In this document: positions 1 through 6,980 of the stretch, piece after piece
Numbering within the stretch: position 1 is the stretch's first letter
Layout: each line of letters starts with the position of its first letter
From: an uncultured Hymenobacter sp.
GTDB lineage: Bacteria > Bacteroidota > Bacteroidia > Cytophagales > Hymenobacteraceae
Reading direction: 5' to 3'
Assembly (NCBI GenBank): GCA_937871705.1
Contig: CALMOO010000587.1
Span: 1-17,542, forward strand
DNA length: 17,542 nucleotides
Notes under the pieces: generated by a model
What the model was told of the DNA's origin: nothing
Databases searched by the model: none
The model's input: the letters and a program-made list of their open reading frames with translations, nothing else
Position numbers and translations under genes: made by a program

Positions 1-2
1 GC

Positions 3-1556
3 TTTGAGGTGTACGCACGGCTGGATGGCTTTATCCAGGCTGACGGCACCATTTTCCTGAACGACCCGAACACGACGAGTGGCATGTTGCCGGCTTCGTT
101 CTTCTTCCACCAGGCGGCCGAGATTGGGCTGAATCCCAGCCAGTTTCTGACTTATATCATCCGTACCTCGCTGAACGCACGGCGACGTGGAGGAATGAAG
201 CCAGTGCAGCTAGCTCAGCAACTTGAGCAGCTGGACGCAGCTATTCGGGAGCGCCAGCAGGTGGCCGACGACCGCATCCGGGTGGCGGTGATTATGGGCG
301 GCTACTCTTCGGAGCGGCACATTTCGGTGGAGAGCGGGCGCAATATCTACGAGAAGCTTTCTTCGAGCGTGAAGTACCGGCCGGTGCCAATTTTTCTGGC
401 AGGCAACAGCGAGGAGTTCCGGCTATATGAGTTGGCCATCAATGTGATGCTCAAGGACAACGCCGACGATATTCGCGAGAAAATCGAGCACGCGGAGGCC
501 GGCCACGCACCGCATCCGGTATTGGCGCGCATTCGGCAAGAAGCCAGCGGCATCACGGACACCTACGCCGGGCAGCCGGTGGCCGCGCCGCGCCGCATCT
601 CGTTTGCGGAGCTGGCTGAGCGCGTCGATGAGGTGTTCATTGCCCTGCACGGCCGGCCCGGCGAAGATGGCGCTTTGCAGCTGGAGCTGGAGAAATTTGG
701 GCTGCCTTACAATGGCTCGGGTGCCGCTAGTAGCTCGGTCACTATCAATAAGTTTGAAACCAACCGCCGCTTGCGCGAAGCCGGCTTGCGCGTGGCCGAG
801 CACCGCCTGGCGTTCCGCCTCGAATGGGCCGCCGACCCGGAGGCGTTCTACCGCGGGCTGGAAGCCGAGTTTCCCTACCCCCTCATCGCCAAGCCAGCCG
901 ACGATGGCTGCTCATCGGCGGTGAAAAAGATTAAGACCCGCGCCGAATTGGCTGCCTTTAGCGAGCAGATGTTCCGGCAGCAAGAAGACCTGCTGGCGGG
1001 TCCGGCTGCGGTGCTGCACCTGGGCTTTAAGGAGGAATTTCCGCAGAAAGATGCCTTTCTGGTAGAAACCCTTATTGGGCCTGATGGCGCGGCTAAATTC
1101 CTGGAAGTCACCGGCGGGCTGTTGACTTCATACGACGCCAATGGTCAATTGCAAATCGAGGTATTCGAAGCCAGCGAAGCCTTGGCCACTGGCGAAGTGC
1201 TAAGCTTGGAAGAAAAATTTCTGGCTGGTGAAGGGCAGAATATCACGCCTGCCCGCTACGCCGCCGACCCGGCCGAGCGCCAGCGCATCAGCGACGAGGT
1301 GAAAAGCACCTTGCGCCGGGTGGCCGAAATTTTGCACATTGAAGGCTATGCCCGCATCGATGCCTTTGTGCGGGTGCGGCAGACTGGCGCGGTGGAAGTG
1401 CTTATTATTGAGGTGAATTCGCTACCCGGCATGACGCCCGCCACGTGCATTTTTCACCAAACGGCGCTGGCCGGCTACACGCCTTATCAGTTTATCGACC
1501 GGATTCTAGATTTTGGCAAGGCGCGGGTTGAGCGAACCAACGCGCTGTCATCCTGA
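3..1556 (+). CDS. ddl: D-alanine--D-alanine ligase, 5'-partial, tandem ligase domains
   Basis: The enzyme joins two D-alanines with ATP to make the dipeptide end of peptidoglycan precursors in the cytoplasm. The frame is already open at the left edge, so the true start lies outside the window. The first ~55 residues (to about nt 175) look like the tail of one ATP-grasp ligase domain, with DPNTTSGM where the family has E-x-N-x-x-PGMT. A complete second domain follows: GGYSSERH near nt 295-318, the GSGAASS stretch near 717, the ATP-binding KPADDGCSS near 891-917, and the canonical metal-binding EVNSLPGMT near 1410-1436. An in-frame ATG at 195 lies between the domains and could be an internal start, but no stop separates them, so I read one fused protein. 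The stop codon lies inside an intergenic inverted repeat. The PASTA gene follows closely, consistent with a cell-wall cluster. Ligase identity is secure; the activity of the first domain cannot be judged from its tail. Confidence 0.9.
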   Translation, partial: FEVYARLDGFIQADGTIFLNDPNTTSGMLPASFFFHQAAEIGLNPSQFLTYIIRTSLNARRRGGMKPVQLAQQLEQLDAAIRERQQVADDRIRVAVIMGGYSSERHISVESGRNIYEKLSSSVKYRPVPIFLAGNSEEFRLYELAINVMLKDNADDIREKIEHAEAGHAPHPVLARIRQEASGITDTYAGQPVAAPRRISFAELAERVDEVFIALHGRPGEDGALQLELEKFGLPYNGSGAASSSVTINKFETNRRLREAGLRVAEHRLAFRLEWAADPEAFYRGLEAEFPYPLIAKPADDGCSSAVKKIKTRAELAAFSEQMFRQQEDLLAGPAAVLHLGFKEEFPQKDAFLVETLIGPDGAAKFLEVTGGLLTSYDANGQLQIEVFEASEALATGEVLSLEEKFLAGEGQNITPARYAADPAERQRISDEVKSTLRRVAEILHIEGYARIDAFVRVRQTGAVEVLIIEVNSLPGMTPATCIFHQTALAGYTPYQFIDRILDFGKARVERTNALSS

Positions 1557-1656
1557 GCGAAGCAAAGCGGAGCGAAGGCCTTATCACGGTTGCGCCGCTG
1601 ACTCAATTACCCTTCCCAGGCGACCGTGATAAGATGCTTCCTCCGTCAGCATGACA
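1546..1656. repeat. Imperfect inverted repeat at the ddl/PASTA junction
   Basis: The left arm is 1546-1590 and the right arm 1623-1656, with a 32-nt spacer. The outer ends match over 10 of 11 bases (TGTCATCCTGA against TGTCATGCTGA after reverse complement) and the inner ends match perfectly (CTTATCACGGT). The middle of the arms differs in length and sequence. It resembles a dispersed palindromic intergenic repeat. It supplies the ddl stop codon (1554-1556) and an apparent ATG (1651) in frame with the next gene. RNA of either strand could fold into a long hairpin. Confidence 0.8.
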
Positions 1657-1665
1657 TTTTCCTTC

Positions 1666-2427
1666 ATGACTTTCTTTAAATCCGATACCTGGTTCGACGT
1701 TTTTAAGCACTTGGCCGTCATTGTGGCGCTAGGCACGGCGCTGGTGCTGGGCTTTTTCTATGTTTACCTGCCCCTGACTACGCACCACGGCGAAACCATC
1801 GTGGTGCCTAAAATCACGGGCATGAACCTGGCCGACCTCGAAAAATACCTTGATGAGCGCAACTTGGCGTATTTCGTGGATGACAGCAGCTACTCGGCCG
1901 GCACTACGCCGCTGACCGTGCTGACGCAGGAGCCTGCGCCCGGCGAAAAGGTGAAGGAAGACCGCAAAATCTACATTTCGGTGGCCATGCGCCGCCCGCC
2001 GGTTATCAAAATGCCCAAGCTGACGGATGGCTCGGTGAAGAACGCGCAACTAATTCTGGAGAGCTACGACCTGGCCATTGGCCAGATAAAGCTGGTGCCT
2101 GACCTGGCCCAAAATGCCGTGCTCAAGCAGCTGGTGAACGGCCAGGAAATCGCGCCGGGCGCGCCCATTGCCAAGGGCACCAAGGTAGACCTGGTGGTGG
2201 GCGATGGCCAGGGCAACCAGGAGTTTGCCGTTCCTACCCTCCTCAATATGCCTGAGGATGAGGCGCGTACGCTACTCTCAGGCCAGGGCCTGCAAGTAGG
2301 CGAAGTGTTCAAGCAAGCCGCCGAAGACGGCCAGACGCCCGGCACTGTGGTGCGCCAGCGGCCCGTGGCCGCGCCGGGTGCCACCATCCGCATGGGCCAG
2401 CTCGTGGACTTGTGGGTGGCCGAGTAA
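1666..2427 (+). CDS. PASTA domain-containing membrane protein
   Basis: The predicted protein has about 253 residues: a short cytoplasmic N-terminus, one transmembrane helix (about residues 15-37, rich in A/V/L/G), and three PASTA repeats filling the remainder (about 43-108, 110-178 and 183-253). Each repeat begins with a hydrophobic-P-x-h step (VVPKITGM, KMPKLTDG, AVPTLLNM) and ends in a beta strand after an A-P-G-x-x-h turn. PASTA domains bind peptidoglycan or muropeptides in other proteins; here there is no kinase or transpeptidase domain, so the role is probably wall sensing or anchoring from the periplasmic side. I chose the ATG at 1666 because the in-frame ATG at 1651 lies within the right arm of the inverted repeat and 1666 directly precedes conserved-looking sequence. 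Neighbouring ddl supports a cell-wall role. Confidence 0.85.
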   Translation: MTFFKSDTWFDVFKHLAVIVALGTALVLGFFYVYLPLTTHHGETIVVPKITGMNLADLEKYLDERNLAYFVDDSSYSAGTTPLTVLTQEPAPGEKVKEDRKIYISVAMRRPPVIKMPKLTDGSVKNAQLILESYDLAIGQIKLVPDLAQNAVLKQLVNGQEIAPGAPIAKGTKVDLVVGDGQGNQEFAVPTLLNMPEDEARTLLSGQGLQVGEVFKQAAEDGQTPGTVVRQRPVAAPGATIRMGQLVDLWVAE

Positions 2428-2428
2428 T

Positions 2429-2519
2429 TTTTTAGTTATTAGCGAATAGCTGTTGGCTGATAGTTTTCGTTGTTAGTTACCACAATAAAAGCCAACAGCT
2501 ATCAGCTAATAGCTAAAAA
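2429..2519. repeat. Long inverted repeat between PASTA and T9SS genes
   Basis: Arms 2429-2458 and 2490-2519 match at 27 of 30 positions with a 31-nt loop; the inner 13 bases of the arms are identical. The arms themselves are built of 7-bp near-repeats (AGCTATT, AGCTGAT, AGCTGTT). The left arm starts just after the PASTA stop codon and the right arm ends two bases before the next ATG. It could terminate transcription from upstream or occlude the next start. The T-run needed for a classical terminator is only partly present. Confidence 0.75.
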
Positions 2520-2521
2520 CC

Positions 2522-4537
2522 ATGCGTCTACTTTTCCGCTACTTATTGCTGCTTGTGCTGTTGCCGTTTGCGGCGGTGGCTCAGCTTGTTACCAGCCCGC
2601 TACCGGCCGACCCAGCCAGGGCCGCGCTGATAGCGCCCGCGTCGCGCCCGTCGGCGGCCGGGGCAACTGGTAAGAAAACCAATGGTCAACTGGGCACTAC
2701 GGCGCTAAGCCTGCCATTCTTCGACGATTTTACTTCGCCGCTAGAAGGGGCGCCCCGCCTCGACAACTGGCAAAGTGTCGCCCTTGACTACCCCAACTTG
2801 GGCGGCACCAGCCACTACCTGGGCGGCGGCGCCTACGTCAGCAACCGCTTGGCTGTGAATCCACTTACCCGCGGCACGGCTACGCTCGACGGCTTCGACG
2901 GCAGGGGCTTGCCCTACAACCCGGCGCAGGCTACGTCTTACGGAGCAACTGACACGCTTACCTCGCAAATCATTGACCTCTCGGGACTATCGGCAGCCAG
3001 CCGGGTGTATCTGAGCTTTGCCTGGCAGGCCGGCAGCGTGGTGGGCACGCCCAACAGAAACGACACCAACACTAGCAGTAGCACCAGCAACAAGCCCGTA
3101 GGCCTGGTGCTGGAGCTGCTAACCGCTGATGGCCAATGGGTGCCGGTGTGGTCGTATGCCAGCACGGGACAAATCACGCAGTTTAAGCAGCAGATTCTGG
3201 CGCTCGACCAGCCTGCTTACTTGCACGGTAACTTTCGGTTTCGGTTTCGGGCCAGTGGTAGCCAGTCGCTCAACACCGACCTGTTTGGCCTGGACTACAT
3301 CTACCTAAACCGAAACCGCGCGGCTAACGATACTATTTTCCAGGATATTGCTACCAGCCGAGCGCTTACCAGCCCGCTACTTCCCTACACTTCGCTGCCC
3401 GTATGGCAGTACAATGCGGCTACTACTTCGCTCCTCAACCCGGCCCTCAGCACGACCCTTAACAACCTGACGGCCACGGGCACGCCTACCCCCGTGAGCT
3501 GGCGCGGCACCGTGCGCGAGCTCACGGCCGGCGGCTTTAGCGGGCAGTGGCTCAGCGGGGGCCGGCCTATTGTGGCCGCCGCCCGGCAAGAGGTAGTGCA
3601 GGGCGACGCCACCACGACGCCGCTACCAACTACGCCAGCCGCCAAGCGCCTGCGCTACCAACTGGCGGTACAAACCCTGGAGTCGAACCCGCTGACGCTG
3701 CCCAACGACACCATCAGCCGCGACGTTGAGCTTAACAACTACTACGCCTATGACGATGGCACGGCCGAGTACCTCGTGGGCCTGGTGGCGAGCAATACCA
3801 ACCCCACCAGCTACTTGGCTGTGGGCTACACCGCCAACCAACCCGACCAGGTAAAATCACTGCTGGTGGCGCCGGTATTCAATAATATTCCGGTGGCTAA
3901 CGGGGGCGAAAACAACCAAGCACGCCCCATCATTATTGCCGTGTGGGCCGATAATAACGGCAAGCCGGCCAATGTGCCCCTGGCCACGGCAACCGACACC
4001 ATCCCGAACCCGCTACCGGCCGGCCAGACCTACGTCGAGTTGCATTTTAAGACGCCAGTGCCGGTGACGGGCCGCTTCTACGTCGGCTACGGGCAAGTGT
4101 CGAATGGCTTGTTTTTGAATTATGGCCTTGATTTAAACAACCAACTACCTGCTAATGCCTTGTTTTACAACATCCAAGGCACGGCAGTAGCCGACCCTTG
4201 GCGAGTGGCAACCATTGCTACGCCCGGTGCGCCCATGTTTCGGCCGGTCATGACCAACAATGCTCCGCTGGCTACCAAGCCCGCGCAAGCTGCGGCGGCC
4301 GCTTTCGCCCTCTACCCCAACCCGGCGGCCACGGGCACGGTGGTGGCGGTGGCAGGGCCTGCTTTCCGGCAGGCCGCCCTGCTCGATGTGCTGGGCCGGC
4401 CAGTGTGGCGCCAGCCCGCCGCCCAGGCTGGGCAGCCTACCCTGCACCTGCCGGCTGGCCTGGCTGGCGGAGTGTATTTGGTGCAGCTAACTTTACCCGA
4501 TGGCAGCGTGGCTACCCGCCGCCTGGTAGTAGAGTAA
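2522..4537 (+). CDS. Secreted protein with type IX secretion sorting domain
   Basis: A 671-residue protein with a clear Sec signal peptide (about residues 1-21, a run of L then AVAQ) and a C-terminal T9SS type A sorting domain (about 595-671): an FALYPNP start, the VLGRPVW strand, GVYLVQL, and a terminal RRLVVE. Such proteins cross the outer membrane by the type IX system and are anchored at the surface or released. The body (about 50-580) is rich in T, N, S, A and P, with beta-sandwich-like strands, but I recognise no catalytic motif; it may be a structural or adhesive exoprotein. The start is placed on the ATG that opens the signal peptide, directly after an inverted repeat. Composition matches the neighbours. 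Secretion route is secure; function unknown. Confidence 0.9.
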   Translation: MRLLFRYLLLLVLLPFAAVAQLVTSPLPADPARAALIAPASRPSAAGATGKKTNGQLGTTALSLPFFDDFTSPLEGAPRLDNWQSVALDYPNLGGTSHYLGGGAYVSNRLAVNPLTRGTATLDGFDGRGLPYNPAQATSYGATDTLTSQIIDLSGLSAASRVYLSFAWQAGSVVGTPNRNDTNTSSSTSNKPVGLVLELLTADGQWVPVWSYASTGQITQFKQQILALDQPAYLHGNFRFRFRASGSQSLNTDLFGLDYIYLNRNRAANDTIFQDIATSRALTSPLLPYTSLPVWQYNAATTSLLNPALSTTLNNLTATGTPTPVSWRGTVRELTAGGFSGQWLSGGRPIVAAARQEVVQGDATTTPLPTTPAAKRLRYQLAVQTLESNPLTLPNDTISRDVELNNYYAYDDGTAEYLVGLVASNTNPTSYLAVGYTANQPDQVKSLLVAPVFNNIPVANGGENNQARPIIIAVWADNNGKPANVPLATATDTIPNPLPAGQTYVELHFKTPVPVTGRFYVGYGQVSNGLFLNYGLDLNNQLPANALFYNIQGTAVADPWRVATIATPGAPMFRPVMTNNAPLATKPAQAAAAAFALYPNPAATGTVVAVAGPAFRQAALLDVLGRPVWRQPAAQAGQPTLHLPAGLAGGVYLVQLTLPDGSVATRRLVVE

Positions 4538-4555
4538 TTGCTAAATCTGTGCCGT

Positions 4556-4768
4556 ATGCTCGTTATTAAGTCCCGAAACAAAGCCGAGATTGACCAGGCT
4601 CAACGGGAGTATTGGTGGCGCAAACTGCCGCTGGAGCGGCTAGAAGCGGCGAAGAAGCTCATAGCGCAAAGCCGCCAAATTTATGCGGCTAACCCTGCTA
4701 ATCTCATCTTAGCCAATGGAGAGCGAATACTTAAATCTGCTACGCCTGTTCCACGCCGAGCACGTTGA
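4556..4768 (+). CDS. Small basic protein, partner of overlapping nucleotidyltransferase
   Basis: About 70 residues, beginning MLVIKSRNKAEID; helical and charged, with an aromatic-rich EYWWRKLPLERLEAAKKL segment and a basic C-terminal tail (ILKSATPVPRRAR). I chose the ATG at 4556; a TTG at 4538 is also in frame. It starts 18 nt after the T9SS gene stop and its last 53 nt overlap the start of the nucleotidyltransferase in another frame, which implies coupled translation. The size, charge and overlap resemble an antitoxin-toxin arrangement, but there is no recognised antitoxin fold. From memory, similar small proteins occur beside this kind of nucleotidyltransferase in other Bacteroidota; I could not check this. 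Confidence 0.65.
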   Translation: MLVIKSRNKAEIDQAQREYWWRKLPLERLEAAKKLIAQSRQIYAANPANLILANGERILKSATPVPRRAR

Positions 4769-5156
4769 GTACGTGGTTGTGGGCGGTTATGCGGTTATTG
4801 CCCACGGCTTTCCGCGCACCACGGGCGACATTGATATTCTGGTGCGGCCTACGCTGGCGAATGCACAGCGGGTGGTGCGGGCGCTTATTAGCTACGGGTT
4901 TACTAATCAAGAATTTGAGGTGGTTGACTTTACTACTACCCCTAATTTTTTGTCATTTAGCCGCGCCGACTTGTGGATTGATTTAATGACGCAGCTCCTG
5001 GGCGTCACCTTCGAGGAATGCGCTACTGATGCGCTGGTGGTGGAAATAACTGGTATTCCGGTGCATTACATCAACTTAGCGGCGCTTCGCAAGGCCAAAG
5101 AAGCTACTCACCGCTCGCAGGATTTGCAAGACTTGGCAAACCTTCCTCCGGCCTGA
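4716..5156 (+). CDS. Small nucleotidyltransferase (MNT/DUF6036-like)
   Basis: A 146-residue single-domain nucleotidyltransferase of the polymerase-beta-like fold. The nucleotide-binding GG (residues 23-24, VVVGGYAVIAHG) is followed by the metal-binding D38-I-D40, and a third acidic residue is likely D89 in the DLWIDLM strand. All the expected catalytic residues are therefore present. Relatives include MNT-type toxin or antitoxin nucleotidyltransferases and AbiEii-like proteins that transfer NMP to RNA or protein, but this subgroup is, as far as I know, uncharacterised. The start at 4716 lies inside the preceding small gene, supporting an operon of two. No HEPN partner is visible nearby. Function as a toxin, antitoxin or housekeeping enzyme is unresolved. 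Confidence 0.8.
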   Translation: MESEYLNLLRLFHAEHVEYVVVGGYAVIAHGFPRTTGDIDILVRPTLANAQRVVRALISYGFTNQEFEVVDFTTTPNFLSFSRADLWIDLMTQLLGVTFEECATDALVVEITGIPVHYINLAALRKAKEATHRSQDLQDLANLPPA

Positions 5157-5190
5157 TTACTTTTTATCCCATTACCCTTTTACTTACCTC

Positions 5191-5490
5191 ATGCCCGATA
5201 TCACTCCCGCCGAACTTCAGCAGCGCCAGCAAGCCGGCGAAACCCCGCACATTATCGACGTCCGCGAAACCTGGGAAGTGGAAGAAAGCCGCATTGCTGG
5301 CAGCCAGAATATCCCGCTCGGCACCCTGCCCGAGAAGCTCGACGACCTGGAAGAGCTGAAGGACCAAGAAGTTATCGTGCATTGCAAAAGCGGCGCCCGC
5401 TCAGCCTCGGCCAAAGCATTTCTGACTCAGCAGGGCTTTACGAACGTGCGCAACCTGGTGGGCGGTATGATGGCTTATAAGGCAGGCTAG
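5191..5490 (+). CDS. Rhodanese-like domain protein
   Basis: A 99-residue single rhodanese domain: the IIDVRETWE motif (residues 21-29), RIAGSQNIPLG (34-44), and the active-site loop C65-K-S-G-A-R-S, followed by the NLVGGMMAYK ending typical of the family. Cys65 can carry a persulfide, so the protein probably transfers sulfur or, like PspE/GlpE relatives, detoxifies cyanide or thiosulfate in the cytoplasm; no signal peptide is seen. It begins 34 nt after the nucleotidyltransferase and ends at a convergent hairpin shared with the minus-strand hydroxylase gene. Confidence 0.92.
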   Translation: MPDITPAELQQRQQAGETPHIIDVRETWEVEESRIAGSQNIPLGTLPEKLDDLEELKDQEVIVHCKSGARSASAKAFLTQQGFTNVRNLVGGMMAYKAG

Positions 5491-5496
5491 GGATTA

Positions 5497-5529
5497 GTTG
5501 TCATTGTTTCGCAGGCTCGCGATGACAAC
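5497..5529. terminator. Hairpin between convergent genes
   Basis: Perfect 8-bp arms GTTGTCAT (5497-5504) and ATGACAAC (5522-5529) with a 17-nt loop, placed between the rhodanese stop and the hydroxylase stop. The position suits a bidirectional terminator, though no clear T-run follows on either side. It could also be a small dispersed palindrome. Confidence 0.55.
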
Positions 5530-5544
5530 TTGCCCTACCCCCTT

Positions 5545-6699
5545 CTACCTAGTGCTCTGCTCCTCCATGCCCAAGTCGTGGTCAAACGGGCTCTTGGTAA
5601 ACGGGTACACCAGCTGCTTGGCGTAGCCTTTGGGGTAGGCGCTTTCGCGCACACCGGTAGCGGCGGGCCACTTGTTGCCGGGCAGGTAGTAAGTGCCGAA
5701 CAGCTTATCAATCAGCGGGAAGTGAATAGCGAAGTTGATGCCGTAGTGGGCCGGGTCGTCACCGTGGTGCCAGTGATGATACTGCGGCGTCACGAACAGG
5801 TATTTCAGAAAGCCAAAATTGAGGCTGGTATTAGCGTGAATGAGCACCGCGTGAATGGACACGATGAGGATGTAGGTGTTGAAGGTGAGCTCGGAAAAGC
5901 CACAGACGTAGAGCGGAATAAATGAGATGGCGCGCGTCACGAAAATATCGACAAAGTGCGTGCGCGAGCCCGCCAGCCAATCCATAGCCTGCGTAGAGTG
6001 GTGCACCGAGTGGAAGCGCCATAGGTACACATGCGAGTGAAAGAGCCGATGTGCGGCGTACTGAAACAAGTCGGTGGTGAACAAGGCCAGCAGCAGGGCC
6101 GGCACGAACGGCAGGTTTTGCACCCAGTGCTGGAGCGGCGCCAGGCCCATCCAGCCAAACAGCAGCTTGGCCGGCGCCTGGGTGATGACGCCAAAAAACT
6201 GCACAAACAGGTGGCTACTAGTAAAGTACAGCAAGTCGGTACGCCACTCGTCGTGAAAGCGCGATTGCCGCAGGTTTTTGGGGAAAACCATCTCGATGGG
6301 CACGAAGATGACGGCCATCAGTAGCAAGTCCAGCACTAGCCAGGCGAGACCGAGGTGCCAGTTGGTTTTCTCAACCGAGCGGGCCTGCACCTCAAAACCG
6401 CCTACCACCACGGCAGCCGCCGACAGCAGGATACCCGTGAGGGCCAGCTTCTTGCGACGACTGAGCAAAAAGCTGAGGGTAGCAAAAAAGAACGATGCTA
6501 CAATGCCGCTCATCAGCAGGCGCCGCATGCCCTCGCCGGTGTACACCGCCCGAAACTCAGGCGTGGTGAGGTATTCGGGGTAATGGAAGCAGCACACCGC
6601 GCACACGGCAAGCGAGGCTAGGAAAATAGAAGCGTAGCCGCTGATGTAGCCTTCGCCGACATGCACGCGGCGGGCGGTAAGCTGAAGTTGGTTGGCCAT
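5545..6699 (-). CDS. Sterol desaturase/fatty acid hydroxylase family membrane protein
   Basis: A 384-residue integral membrane protein of the di-iron hydroxylase superfamily. Several hydrophobic helices are visible (about 20-38, 62-80, 85-101, 116-134, 155-175, 197-212, 256-285). The three histidine clusters are present: HRLFH (217-221), HSVHH (230-234) and HHWHH (308-312), with extra histidines at 288 and 318, which together can hold two irons. The family hydroxylates or desaturates lipids (sterols, fatty acids, carotenoids); the substrate is not predictable here. The N-terminal ~130 residues form an additional membrane region. It converges with the rhodanese gene and is read from its own likely promoter about 55 nt upstream. 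Confidence 0.88.
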   Translation of the reverse strand: MANQLQLTARRVHVGEGYISGYASIFLASLAVCAVCCFHYPEYLTTPEFRAVYTGEGMRRLLMSGIVASFFFATLSFLLSRRKKLALTGILLSAAAVVVGGFEVQARSVEKTNWHLGLAWLVLDLLLMAVIFVPIEMVFPKNLRQSRFHDEWRTDLLYFTSSHLFVQFFGVITQAPAKLLFGWMGLAPLQHWVQNLPFVPALLLALFTTDLFQYAAHRLFHSHVYLWRFHSVHHSTQAMDWLAGSRTHFVDIFVTRAISFIPLYVCGFSELTFNTYILIVSIHAVLIHANTSLNFGFLKYLFVTPQYHHWHHGDDPAHYGINFAIHFPLIDKLFGTYYLPGNKWPAATGVRESAYPKGYAKQLVYPFTKSPFDHDLGMEEQSTR

Positions 6700-6752
6700 G
6701 AGGGGATAGGGATTGGTAGCGCACCAGCGCGGGAGCCGCTCGTTGCGAGAAC

Positions 6753-6784
6753 CAAAGGTGCATCTTGCCCCAGAAGATGAACAA
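6753..6784 (-). promoter_or_regulatory. Bacteroidota-type promoter for the hydroxylase gene
   Basis: On the minus strand a TTG (6782-6784) is followed after 21 nt by CACCTTTG (6753-6760), one base off the -7 consensus TAnnTTTG. The same ATGCACCTTTG string recurs in the promoter of the NAD-salvage genes, which strengthens the call. The start codon is about 53 nt downstream. Confidence 0.5.
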
Positions 6785-6980
6785 CCATATTTGCCAGAGA
6801 ATCTGATTTTATATCAACCCATAAGTAGGCTATAACTCTCTACTAACTAATGATTTGCTAAATAGTATTCAAGACTTTTGAAGTAGTATTAGCGCCGCTC
6901 GTATAATTGCGTTTCTCGCTGAAATGCGCAGAGATAAACGCGAAAGCTCGCTCAGTGTCAAAGCCGTACGGCGGTCTATT

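Noticed and set aside
3385..3645. Minus-strand open frames within the T9SS protein gene
   Set aside because: Low-complexity arginine- and valine-rich translations antisense to a gene with clear signal peptide and sorting domain.
6909..6941. Hairpin after recQ as an intrinsic terminator
   Set aside because: The stem has mismatches and there is no T-run after it on the minus strand; kept only as a weak structure.
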